From a virus: a stretch of DNA of 27,317 bases. The notes under the pieces were generated by a model, which ran no database searches, was not told the origin of the DNA, and worked only from the letters and a program-made list of their open reading frames with translations. Both the position numbers and the translations under genes were made by a program. The DNA lies in the IMG/VR virus record IMGVR_UViG_3300047666_000754, positions 1 to 27,317 of that record. One strand, given 5' to 3'. Shown piece by piece: positions 16,198-22,240 of the stretch (positions are counted from its first letter, which is position 1; each line of letters opens with the position of its first letter).

Positions 16198-16398
16198 TTA
16201 TTGTTCCTTTGAATCTGTAGTGTCTAAGTCTTCTGGGCTAACCTCTTTAGCAGTGATAATTGCAATTGCAGTCTCGTACCCAAGACGAATACAAGCACGT
16301 TTGTATGCCTCAGGCTCGTCTAATAGTTTAGGCTGAACACGCGCTAGCTGTTTAACAAACTGCTCAGTGCCTTGTTTTGCTTTTCGAATAGAGTCCAT
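16198..16398 (-). CDS. Small hypothetical protein (66 aa)
   Basis: A 66-residue, mainly helical protein (TEQFVKQLARVQPKLLDEPE) with an acidic tail. RBS GGAA precedes the ATG at 16398. It ends one bp before the CGSACC gene, so the two are probably co-translated. No motif recognised. Confidence 0.5.
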   Translation of the reverse strand: MDSIRKAKQGTEQFVKQLARVQPKLLDEPEAYKRACIRLGYETAIAIITAKEVSPEDLDTTDSKEQ

Positions 16399-16422
16399 TT
16401 ATTTATTTCCTTCCTTTGTATC

Positions 16423-16587
16423 TTAATCGGTTTCAATTTCAAAAGGGACAGACACCCACACACAGTCAGCAACGTTATTCTTTGTCTGGCAAGCATAATC
16501 CTCTGTGTGTTTGATCATAGTCACAAAAAAAATCGAAGCTATAACGCCACAAACGTATCCCAACCAAAAGCTATCACTACCCATCAT
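16423..16587 (-). CDS. Micro-membrane protein, paralogue A (54 aa)
   Basis: A 54-residue protein; ATG overlaps the preceding stop (ATGA). One transmembrane helix is predicted at about residues 7-25 (FWLGYVCGVIASIFFVTMI). The tail holds CQTKNNVADCVWVSVP, a C-x8-C pair that could form a disulfide if exported. It is paralogous to the 54-residue protein at 17187-17351 (CQTENNVADCTWVLVP), and the two flank the 199-residue gene. Function unknown. Confidence 0.65.
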   Translation of the reverse strand: MMGSDSFWLGYVCGVIASIFFVTMIKHTEDYACQTKNNVADCVWVSVPFEIETD

Positions 16588-17183
16588 TTATTTTCCTTCC
16601 AGCTAGAGTTAATAGTATCAATATTAGATACTTCTGCGCCATTCCAAACAGTATTACCATTAACAGCCACGTAAGAATCCTCAGGTTTAACCCAAGTGCC
16701 ACTATAACCACAACGAACACGTTCCAAAGGGAAAGCCTCAAGTAGCTGTTTACAGGTGTTGATAGCATCTGACTTCACTGAGTGAAAACCATTAACAAAC
16801 CCTGTGTCGTGATCCCAAGAGTGGTTATAGTCACACCCAATTTTTACTGCCTCAATAATACCTGATGACTTTCGGTCCCAGAAGTTTTCATCGCTATTCC
16901 AAGTGATGCCACCATAGAAGTCTAAGTGATTCCAAGCCGACCCAACATTCAAGCCGTACTCCCCTTCAAAGTTAGCAAACTGAGGCCAGCTCTCAGGGTA
17001 CATAAGCTTGTTAGCATAGAGGTAGTAACACCAAGTACCGGGGTTTCCTTCAAAAGGGTGGGTGTGTACCATAGGGTCAAATTCCCTATAGCCGTGGTAA
17101 CTCAAGGAGTAGGGGATACCGCCTTCCTTAAAACTCCAAGTGGTTGATCCTTCAAGTAGTTCTTCATAAGTTGCTTTAGACAT
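16584..17183 (-). CDS. Hypothetical phage protein (199 aa), Trp/Gly-rich
   Basis: A 199-residue soluble protein, rich in Trp, Tyr, Gly and Asn, with segments such as WPQFANFEGEYGLNVGSAWN and HLDFYGGITWNSDENFWDRK. Several Cys and His residues occur but no catalytic signature is clear. No signal peptide or helix is seen. RBS AAAGGAATAAACA before the ATG is identical to that of the next gene upstream. It lies between two paralogous micro-membrane proteins, with the downstream one overlapping its stop. I have no functional assignment. Confidence 0.6.
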   Translation of the reverse strand: MSKATYEELLEGSTTWSFKEGGIPYSLSYHGYREFDPMVHTHPFEGNPGTWCYYLYANKLMYPESWPQFANFEGEYGLNVGSAWNHLDFYGGITWNSDENFWDRKSSGIIEAVKIGCDYNHSWDHDTGFVNGFHSVKSDAINTCKQLLEAFPLERVRCGYSGTWVKPEDSYVAVNGNTVWNGAEVSNIDTINSSWKENK

Positions 17184-17186
17184 TGT

Positions 17187-17351
17187 TTATTCCTTTTCAA
17201 TAGTTGGTACAAGCACCCAAGTGCAGTCCGCAACGTTATTTTCTGTCTGGCAGTCGGACTCTAACTTATGGTCAGTGACTAACACAGAGAGAAACGCAAG
17301 TATACCACCAACAATAAGGCCAGTCCAAAAATTCATCTCTTCATTATCCAT
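17187..17351 (-). CDS. Micro-membrane protein, paralogue B (54 aa)
   Basis: A 54-residue protein with RBS AAAGGAATAAACA before the ATG at 17351. One transmembrane helix at about residues 8-26 (FWTGLIVGGILAFLSVLVT), then a tail with CQTENNVADCTWVLVP. Over 16 residues the tail matches paralogue A at 13. Both are exactly 54 aa and start their helix with FW-x-G. A duplication origin is very likely; function is unknown. Confidence 0.65.
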   Translation of the reverse strand: MDNEEMNFWTGLIVGGILAFLSVLVTDHKLESDCQTENNVADCTWVLVPTIEKE

Positions 17352-17354
17352 TGT

Positions 17355-17546
17355 TTATTCCTTTTTAAGAAGTGATCTAAGGTAGAATAGTCGCTTACGT
17401 TTGTCTTCTATGGAGACATAGGCACTGATCTCCCTAGTGAGTTTGCCAATCTCTAAGTGTTGTGAGTAGGTTACCCCAAACTCTTCCCTGTACTCCTTGT
17501 CGAGTTGTTCCTCATGTGCTTCCCTAGCGTCATCATAGTGTCCCAT
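17355..17546 (-). CDS. Small hypothetical protein (63 aa)
   Basis: The first ATG of this frame is at 17546 (MGHYDDAREAHEEQL), with GGAG about 15 bp upstream. A TTG 51 bp further up would extend it but overlaps the neighbour more. The protein is highly charged and helical (EEQLDKEYREEFGVTYSQHL). It overlaps the 59-aa gene upstream by 14 bp. No family recognised. Confidence 0.5.
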   Translation of the reverse strand: MGHYDDAREAHEEQLDKEYREEFGVTYSQHLEIGKLTREISAYVSIEDKRKRLFYLRSLLKKE

Positions 17547-17712
17547 TAGCTGCCAACTTTCTCCCTTGGGAAATAACAATATCTTCAAGTAAGGCAACGT
17601 ATTTACTTACAGCCTCCCCTAGATCATCATTACCATTTAGGATATTCATCTGCGAATAGTACTCAGACTTTATTGCTTCCATCTGAGTAGCTGTTATTTT
17701 TTTACGTGACAT
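17533..17712 (-). CDS. Small hypothetical protein (59 aa)
   Basis: A 59-residue ORF from ATG at 17712 (MSRKKITATQMEAIKSEYYS), with a basic N-terminus and helical middle. It overlaps the 63-aa gene downstream by 14 bp and starts six bp after the upstream KOW-like gene stops. The overlap pattern supports both. No motif recognised. Confidence 0.5.
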   Translation of the reverse strand: MSRKKITATQMEAIKSEYYSQMNILNGNDDLGEAVSKYVALLEDIVISQGRKLAANGTL

Positions 17713-17717
17713 ACTAT

Positions 17718-18215
17718 TTATACCTTAACGAGTTTTGCTGAAGAGTAATCGATTACACCATCAATTTTGTTGTAAGTCATTTTGCACCAATAATTTTCCA
17801 ATACAAAGTGCTTTGCGGCCTTTACTACAACCGGTTCCTTAACCTTAACACGGTAACAATACTCATTATGAAGTTCAGGTTTATAAGTTAGATCTAGCCA
17901 ATCACCAGATGCACCAAGAAGAAGTTGAATAGTTTCTCCTTGGTGTGAAGCTAGAAGAATCTCAAATTTCTGTTCAGTTGTCATATCTCCCCAAGGGGTA
18001 TAAGTAGGTGCCTTTACTGGAAGAAATCGATACGGTAGCCAGCCCCCGGATAACGTACCCCTATCATCAGTGATTTTAAGATAAGTTCCAAATTCATAAT
18101 AGTTTATATCCTCAATAACGTACTCCTTACCTTTTGTAAAGTAAGGTGAGAAGCTTATTTCAGCTGGGTTTCGGATTACTTTATCACCAATTTCATAATT
18201 ATGTGTGGTATTCAT
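17718..18215 (-). CDS. Hypothetical protein with SH3/KOW-like N-terminal domain
   Basis: A 165-residue protein. Residues of about 6-68 (YEIGDKVIRNP, then KGKEYVIEDI and YLKITDDRG...GGWLPYRF) follow the pattern of KOW/SH3-like barrels. From about residue 80 a second region has the widespread phage motif of the form LLASHQGETIQ...DWLDLTYKPE...YCYRVKV, seen in many phage proteins of unknown function. It is one of four genes in this window with the 'xxVGDKV' start. Nucleic-acid or protein binding is possible. Confidence 0.5.
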   Translation of the reverse strand: MNTTHNYEIGDKVIRNPAEISFSPYFTKGKEYVIEDINYYEFGTYLKITDDRGTLSGGWLPYRFLPVKAPTYTPWGDMTTEQKFEILLASHQGETIQLLLGASGDWLDLTYKPELHNEYCYRVKVKEPVVVKAAKHFVLENYWCKMTYNKIDGVIDYSSAKLVKV

Positions 18216-18241
18216 TTGTCTTCCCTATTTTTTTATGTTTG

Positions 18242-18505
18242 TTAACTTACAAGAGGCCAAGGTATGCAAGTTCTGCCTGTTGTTCCATCATCAACTAACA
18301 TTTCATAGGTTATGTTTCCAATAGAGTTTAGAATGATTACCGTATCAGGTAGCATACCCTGTCTTCGTTCAAAGGTTATAAACAAGGTATTATGCTCCAT
18401 TACATCAAGTGTTGGCTTGCCAACGTAATTCCTGAAGGACACCTCATACTTACAAGCTAGTGTTTCAATTACCTCAAGGTAACCGTCGCCTACATAGTAT
18501 TCCAT
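18242..18505 (-). CDS. Small hypothetical protein (87 aa)
   Basis: An 87-residue protein with GGAA 5 bp before the ATG at 18505. The composition looks coding (MEYYVGDGYLEVIETLACKY) and alternates strands and short helices, but no motif is recognised. It lies alone between two KOW-like genes with short gaps. Confidence 0.5.
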   Translation of the reverse strand: MEYYVGDGYLEVIETLACKYEVSFRNYVGKPTLDVMEHNTLFITFERRQGMLPDTVIILNSIGNITYEMLVDDGTTGRTCIPWPLVS

Positions 18506-18521
18506 GATATTTCCATATTAT

Positions 18522-19127
18522 TTATGTGTGTTTATCGATAACCGTAGGAAGTGTTTCTGAGATAGCCATAGTTACAGTAGAAACAGGGTAAAACCGGCTA
18601 TTGCTCTTAACTCTAGGGTTAACAAAGCCATGGTAATCCTTAGCCCAGTTACGAACAATGGTTTCAACCTGATCTGAGGTAAGTTCCAACGATCTTGTTT
18701 CCACTTGGGTTGTTACAACAGAGCTTTTCACAATGATTTTCGTATTTTTTACGTTTGGTGCGTGATCAAGTTCAGTCTCTAAGGCATACAGCGAGCAAGA
18801 CATGTCAGACCACTTAACATAGTAGCCCCTCATTTCAAAATTACCAACCACCTCACCAGACATACCATTACGCTTTGACATAATGTGTGTGCTGTTACCT
18901 ACAACATAGTCACCTATTTTGAATTTGTGATCCTGTTTCCTTATAGTAGTAGTAGCCTTTTCAAAATTACTATAAAGTCCCTCTCGCTTAATACCTTTAG
19001 TATCTAAGAGAGTTAACCAGACACCCTCCACGAGGACAACATCAAAAGTCTTACTTCCCAACCAACAGTAGTCATTTAAATAAGGCTTACGAGAAACCTT
19101 GTCGCCTACTTTGAAAGTGTTTGTCAT
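18522..19127 (-). CDS. Hypothetical protein with two SH3/KOW-like segments
   Basis: A 201-residue protein from the ATG at 19127 (MTNTFKVGDKVSRKP), chosen because GGAG lies 6 bp upstream; an ATG 12 bp earlier overlaps that site. Two 'K-V/I-GD' segments, TFKVGDKVSRK near residue 4 and KFKIGDYVVGN near residue 70, suggest duplicated SH3/KOW-like barrels. The C-terminal 70 residues are different, including SLELTSDQVETIVRNWAKDY. It shares the N-terminal pattern with three other genes here. Function unknown. Confidence 0.5.
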   Translation of the reverse strand: MTNTFKVGDKVSRKPYLNDYCWLGSKTFDVVLVEGVWLTLLDTKGIKREGLYSNFEKATTTIRKQDHKFKIGDYVVGNSTHIMSKRNGMSGEVVGNFEMRGYYVKWSDMSCSLYALETELDHAPNVKNTKIIVKSSVVTTQVETRSLELTSDQVETIVRNWAKDYHGFVNPRVKSNSRFYPVSTVTMAISETLPTVIDKHT

Positions 19128-19154
19128 GTTAATCTCCATATATGATTTATGTTA

Positions 19155-19523
19155 TTAAGAAAGTTGTTGTAGCAAAGATTTTAGCCGGACCAAGGCTGGA
19201 GTATTAGAGTCAGAGGTTAGTTTACGTACATCGTTATAGATAGTATGAAGCTGTGGAGCGATGCCCCCATAGATATGGTTGTGTAGAGCGTTTGTTGCGT
19301 GGGCCTGTTGGTGTGCCTTAGACCAGCCACCCTCAGAAGGGTCTGTATCATAAAGAATGCCAAGGGCAAGCTCTGTCTTCCACCGCTTTCCATAGCGACA
19401 TTCATATTGTACAGTTGAGGACCTCGCTTGAATGTAAGGTCCTTCTTCTTCTAAATTAAGGTACACTTGACGCCCTGTGTAGGAGTCAATAACTATATCG
19501 GCGAGTTCTGATTTGGTGAGCAT
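19155..19523 (-). CDS. Hypothetical protein (122 aa)
   Basis: A 122-residue protein beginning MLTKSELADIVIDSYTGRQV. A His/Ala-rich segment (SKAHQQAHATNALHNHIYGG) lies in the middle and the rest is helical. No motif recognised. Its ATG stands 2 bp after the end of the downstream part of the interrupted lipoprotein gene, which shows that lipoprotein once ran up to here. Confidence 0.5.
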   Translation of the reverse strand: MLTKSELADIVIDSYTGRQVYLNLEEEGPYIQARSSTVQYECRYGKRWKTELALGILYDTDPSEGGWSKAHQQAHATNALHNHIYGGIAPQLHTIYNDVRKLTSDSNTPALVRLKSLLQQLS

Positions 19524-19525
19524 TA

Positions 19526-19651
19526 TTAATTACGATCAGTTGTGAGTTCTTCCAAGTCAATGTTCAAGTCTACGTCAGGAATAATTGATTGTGGCTTCCA
19601 GATAATACGGCTGTGGTATACACTAACATCGGCTGTTTCAGTCTGCATAGC
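19526..19651 (-). pseudogene. Detached C-terminal part of the lipoprotein gene after an in-frame TAA
   Basis: In the same frame as the lipoprotein, beyond its TAA (19652-19654), 42 more codons follow (e.g. VYHSRIIWKPQSIIPDVDL) before a second TAA at 19526. The stretch reads like the usual C-terminal end of phage beta-sandwich lipoproteins (recalled '...VFKP..I.PDID'). An in-frame ATG 2 codons after the TAA could allow re-initiation as a 40-residue peptide. Confidence 0.6.
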
Positions 19652-19654
19652 AAA

Positions 19655-19951
19655 TTAGGTGACGTTATCTGAAATACCAAGGAAGTGCTTCTCAAATTCA
19701 TTCTCGCCAGTCTTACAAGTGACCTCAAGACGACCGGAAATAGGCTGGATAGAACAGCGACCCTCAATAACAGCAATGTACTCATCAGTAATACCATTGT
19801 AGAACACAATTTTACGTTCAATCTCGAACATGTCGGCTGCTCGTGATAGGTTAGCCGAAGCCATTGAAGCATCATCAACACAGGCTGACAGGCTAAGAAC
19901 ACCCACAAGGGCGAAAATTGCAAGGAAGGATTTTTTAAATAGTGATTTCAT
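19655..19951 (-). CDS. Phage beta-sandwich lipoprotein, shortened by an in-frame stop
   Basis: A 98-residue protein with GGAGAG before the ATG. A signal peptide of about 23 residues (LFKKSFLAIFALVGVLSLSA) ends in the lipobox LSAC with Cys24 as the lipidation site. The mature part (ADMFEIERKIVFYNGITDEY, GRCSIQPISGRLEVTCKTGE, KHFLGISDNVT) closely follows a widespread phage 'beta-sandwich lipoprotein' family as I recall it. Normally about 40 further residues follow; here TAA stands where the family has Tyr (DNVTYF) and the rest continues in frame. It would be anchored in the host envelope; superinfection exclusion is a known role for phage lipoproteins, unproven here. Confidence 0.8.
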   Translation of the reverse strand: MKSLFKKSFLAIFALVGVLSLSACVDDASMASANLSRAADMFEIERKIVFYNGITDEYIAVIEGRCSIQPISGRLEVTCKTGENEFEKHFLGISDNVT

Positions 19952-19955
19952 AGTG

Positions 19956-20138
19956 TTACTCTCCTAGAGCTTTAGTTTGTGTGTTTGTGTTTAGGAATAT
20001 TTTCAAGGTGTAACCATCATCTTGTAGGACGACACCTACGTTATGGCATTCATAGTTCATGTAGGTACGGTTAGTTTCAGTATTGTTGTGATCTCCGTGG
20101 TCAATAATCTCAACACGGTTTACCTTTGGAGTTATCAT
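19956..20138 (-). CDS. Small hypothetical protein (60 aa)
   Basis: A 60-residue protein whose start overlaps the upstream stop (ATGA). It is rich in Asn, Thr and His (EIIDHGDHNNTETNRTYMNY). No motif recognised. It lies four bp upstream of the lipoprotein start, so all three genes are probably translated together. Confidence 0.5.
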   Translation of the reverse strand: MITPKVNRVEIIDHGDHNNTETNRTYMNYECHNVGVVLQDDGYTLKIFLNTNTQTKALGE

Positions 20139-20665
20139 TCGTCCATAACCTCTCTCACATGTGTATAGCCATGCTTTTCAGTAAGGGGATCTCTCAGTAC
20201 ACTTTCTAAGCTATAGTGTGCATAGCCATCATTATTACTAACCCAGAACTCTTGTGGCTTAGCTGGTTCAACATACTCTTTATCCACACGGAAGGCAAGG
20301 ATCGGGTCTATAGCGTGATTCCAGCTAAAGTTCTCCGCTCGGCCTTTAACAGGTTGGTTGTCATTGGTTAAAATAGTTTCAACGATAGTTTCTTTATGAA
20401 CAGGGCGTTCCCCACCATTCCAGCAATGCCAGCTACCATCATTGTAGTTGGAGTTATTTTCTTCTACCTTTTCTACCCAAGGCCCCATAATGTCAAGGCT
20501 GGATAGACGAGTACTCCTACTCCAGTAATTTCCATTACTACGATAAGTGTAGTGACCTGACTTAAAGGGGTATTCTAGATCATAGTTATTACTATCAATC
20601 TCCATGCGTTTACCATTGCGGGTAATTCCAACATAGCCTACGTGCAGCTTTACTTTATTAGTCAT
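20135..20665 (-). CDS. Hypothetical phage protein (176 aa)
   Basis: A 176-residue protein with a strong site (AAAGGAG) before the ATG. A beta-rich first half (YVGITRNGKRMEI, SGHYTYRSNGNYWS) precedes a segment 'AENFSWNHAIDPILAFRVDKEYVEPAKP'-like in several pieces, a pattern seen in many phage hypothetical proteins ('F.W......I.AFR'). No known function. It overlaps the next gene by 4 bp. Confidence 0.55.
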   Translation of the reverse strand: MTNKVKLHVGYVGITRNGKRMEIDSNNYDLEYPFKSGHYTYRSNGNYWSRSTRLSSLDIMGPWVEKVEENNSNYNDGSWHCWNGGERPVHKETIVETILTNDNQPVKGRAENFSWNHAIDPILAFRVDKEYVEPAKPQEFWVSNNDGYAHYSLESVLRDPLTEKHGYTHVREVMDE

Positions 20666-20677
20666 TTAGAAACTCCT

Positions 20678-21019
20678 TTAAGTTGTGATGTGTGGATTGC
20701 CAAGTGTTTTAGTGAGCCTTTCAATCTGTCTCCAATTTAACCCGTTTAGCTCGTCCATCATAATGATAGGATAATATTTACCTTTATGACAGCTGTGGGC
20801 AGAAACAAGGTCAATCGAACCTCCACCCGGATACCTAACCGTGTGGTGCATCATACTACAAGTTGCCATTACTGTTGAACTGATATCCATAATTTGCTGA
20901 AATATGTATTGCATTTCCATGTGGTTGCCATAAATAAAGGTCACCTTCTTACCTTCACTTGCAAGTAAGCAAGCCTTTAATGCCAGCCGATGTGTGCGGC
21001 CATTTGCTCTGTCAATCAT
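20678..21019 (-). CDS. Possible degenerate P-loop NTPase-like protein
   Basis: A 113-residue protein. The N-terminus (ANGRTHRLALKACLLASEGK, then KVTFIYGNHMEMQYIF) and a late IIMMDEL resemble the Walker A strand/helix and Walker B strand of a small P-loop fold. The P-loop is degenerate: GRTHR in place of GKT/GRTT. Length is too short for a full helicase or terminase. Classification is by eye only. Its ATG overlaps the upstream stop (ATGA). Confidence 0.4.
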   Translation of the reverse strand: MIDRANGRTHRLALKACLLASEGKKVTFIYGNHMEMQYIFQQIMDISSTVMATCSMMHHTVRYPGGGSIDLVSAHSCHKGKYYPIIMMDELNGLNWRQIERLTKTLGNPHITT

Positions 21020-21156
21020 GTAGTTTCCTTATCTTTATTTTCATAGGTTTCTAGTATTGCGTCAGAAAGGTGTTCCATACTTGGCCAGTACTTAGCTGAT
21101 AACTCACAAAGTTTCTTGATATCAGCAAGCTGCTTTTCAAGTTTTTGCTGCTTCAT
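21016..21156 (-). CDS. Small helical protein (46 aa)
   Basis: A 46-residue ORF (MKQQKLEKQLADIKKLCELS) with GGGAGG 8 bp before the ATG and ATGA overlaps at both ends. It is amphipathic and probably a coiled coil. No family recognised. The double overlap is strong support for it being a gene. Confidence 0.6.
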   Translation of the reverse strand: MKQQKLEKQLADIKKLCELSAKYWPSMEHLSDAILETYENKDKETT

Positions 21157-21308
21157 TCTTCAGACCTCCCTGAGTGTTGATTTGAGCTATCCCAACCAGC
21201 GTCAAAGGCTTCCCTAAGCCAGTCTTCAGCATCGTATTCATCCATACGATTTTCACAGTTACTTACTATGTCTTCTTTGTTGTTTTCAAACCATTCTTCA
21301 AAGCTCAT
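21153..21308 (-). CDS. Small acidic protein (51 aa)
   Basis: A 51-residue strongly acidic protein (MSFEEWFENNKEDIVSNCEN, then DWLREAFDAGWDSS). Both ends overlap neighbours by 4 bp. Strongly acidic small phage proteins can mimic DNA, but nothing here proves that. No family recognised. Confidence 0.6.
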   Translation of the reverse strand: MSFEEWFENNKEDIVSNCENRMDEYDAEDWLREAFDAGWDSSNQHSGRSEE

Positions 21309-21403
21309 TCCCAGTTACTCCAATTGTCGCGATCGTTGTCGTCGTCTTTGAAAGCCAAGGCAACAACAAAGGCCGCAGCTAAAGCTATTAAAATGTATTC
21401 CAT
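21305..21403 (-). CDS. Micro-membrane protein (32 aa)
   Basis: A 32-residue ORF (MEYILIALAAAFVVALAFKD) with one helix and an acidic tail (DDDNDRDNWSNWE). It starts within the stop of the prs-like gene (TAATG) and ends by overlapping the next gene. Coupled translation supports it. Function unknown. Confidence 0.5.
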   Translation of the reverse strand: MEYILIALAAAFVVALAFKDDDNDRDNWSNWE

Positions 21404-22095
21404 TAAATTTCATCCCCAATGTACCAATCAGCAAAGTTAGATCGCAAGAACTCTGGCTTATGGATATTTTCGTTGTACCGAACCCAAAGGGAGATATCCC
21501 CTCCAAAGCCGTTATCAAAAAGAATATCAACAAGCATTTGAACAGTAGCACCACCACCAAGGAGATCATCAACAATAATAATATCATACACATCTAAGTT
21601 AAGCTCTGTGTCAAAGGAAAGACTAGTGACCTTCCCATCCTTTCTTACTTTAGTTGCAAAACCATCAACCTGAGGGAAGAACTTAGGTACAGAGCTATCC
21701 GCCCCAATAAAAAGAACGTTGTCAGTATTTACGGTAGGCAAGTCTCCAAGGATTTCTTTCTTAGTAAGGATGTCTGATTTAATATACCCTGTGCTTTCAT
21801 GCTGGATAGAAAGGCAGACAATATCGAAAGAGTGAAGATAAGAGTAAATAGTACTTACAGGGAACTCATCCTTATCCCCTCTCATGTGGTCTACATAACC
21901 CTCCACATAGACTGTCTGTTTTCGGGCAGCACACCGTGAGCTTTGGCTTTTGTATAGTTGGAGTGCCATTAGTGACACAAAGGTTTTACTATCCAGTTGA
22001 CGAACATGAATAGCGTCTTGAACAGCCAAATCAAGGAAGTTCTCGGTGTTGAGTTCGCCTTTGCCGCGCTTGTAGTAATTAAAAGTCTTCATCAT
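21403..22095 (-). CDS. prs: Short ribose-phosphate pyrophosphokinase (PRPP synthetase)-like protein
   Basis: A 230-residue protein. The phosphoribosyl-binding motif DIIIVDDLLGGGATV lies at about residues 171-185. Upstream, VEGYVDHMRGDKDEFPVSTI and FDIVCLSIQHES align by eye with the Prs core 'YxxxARQDR...S.K' and 'D.HS'. It is well below the roughly 315 residues of bacterial Prs, with the N-terminal part reduced. PRPP synthetase makes PRPP from ribose-5-phosphate and ATP. Beside nadV this would supply the second substrate for NMN synthesis. Whether the short form is active is not shown. Two adjacent ATGs compete; the first is given. Confidence 0.65.
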   Translation of the reverse strand: MMKTFNYYKRGKGELNTENFLDLAVQDAIHVRQLDSKTFVSLMALQLYKSQSSRCAARKQTVYVEGYVDHMRGDKDEFPVSTIYSYLHSFDIVCLSIQHESTGYIKSDILTKKEILGDLPTVNTDNVLFIGADSSVPKFFPQVDGFATKVRKDGKVTSLSFDTELNLDVYDIIIVDDLLGGGATVQMLVDILFDNGFGGDISLWVRYNENIHKPEFLRSNFADWYIGDEI

Positions 22096-22096
22096 A

Positions 22097-22237
22097 TCAT
22101 GTTTCTTTCTTTACTTCATTTAATTTATCTTCTAGCCAAGGTATCCAACATTGGAGGTGCCAACGTAACCCTGCAAAACGCATTTGACCTCCAACGTTAT
22201 CCTGACCCTTGCCACAATAGGGACACAGTATAGCCAT
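22097..22237 (-). CDS. Zinc-ribbon-like mini-protein between nadV and prs (46 aa)
   Basis: A 46-residue ORF (MAILCPYCGKGQDNVGGQMR, then LRWHLQCWIPWL) with one CPYCG knuckle plus a WHLQC pair, giving a possible C4 or C3H zinc site. The ATG is 3 bp after the nadV stop and the stop is adjacent to the prs start. Its conserved-looking position inside the NAD cassette makes an accessory role there possible. Confidence 0.6.
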   Translation of the reverse strand: MAILCPYCGKGQDNVGGQMRFAGLRWHLQCWIPWLEDKLNEVKKET

Positions 22238-22240
22238 ATA

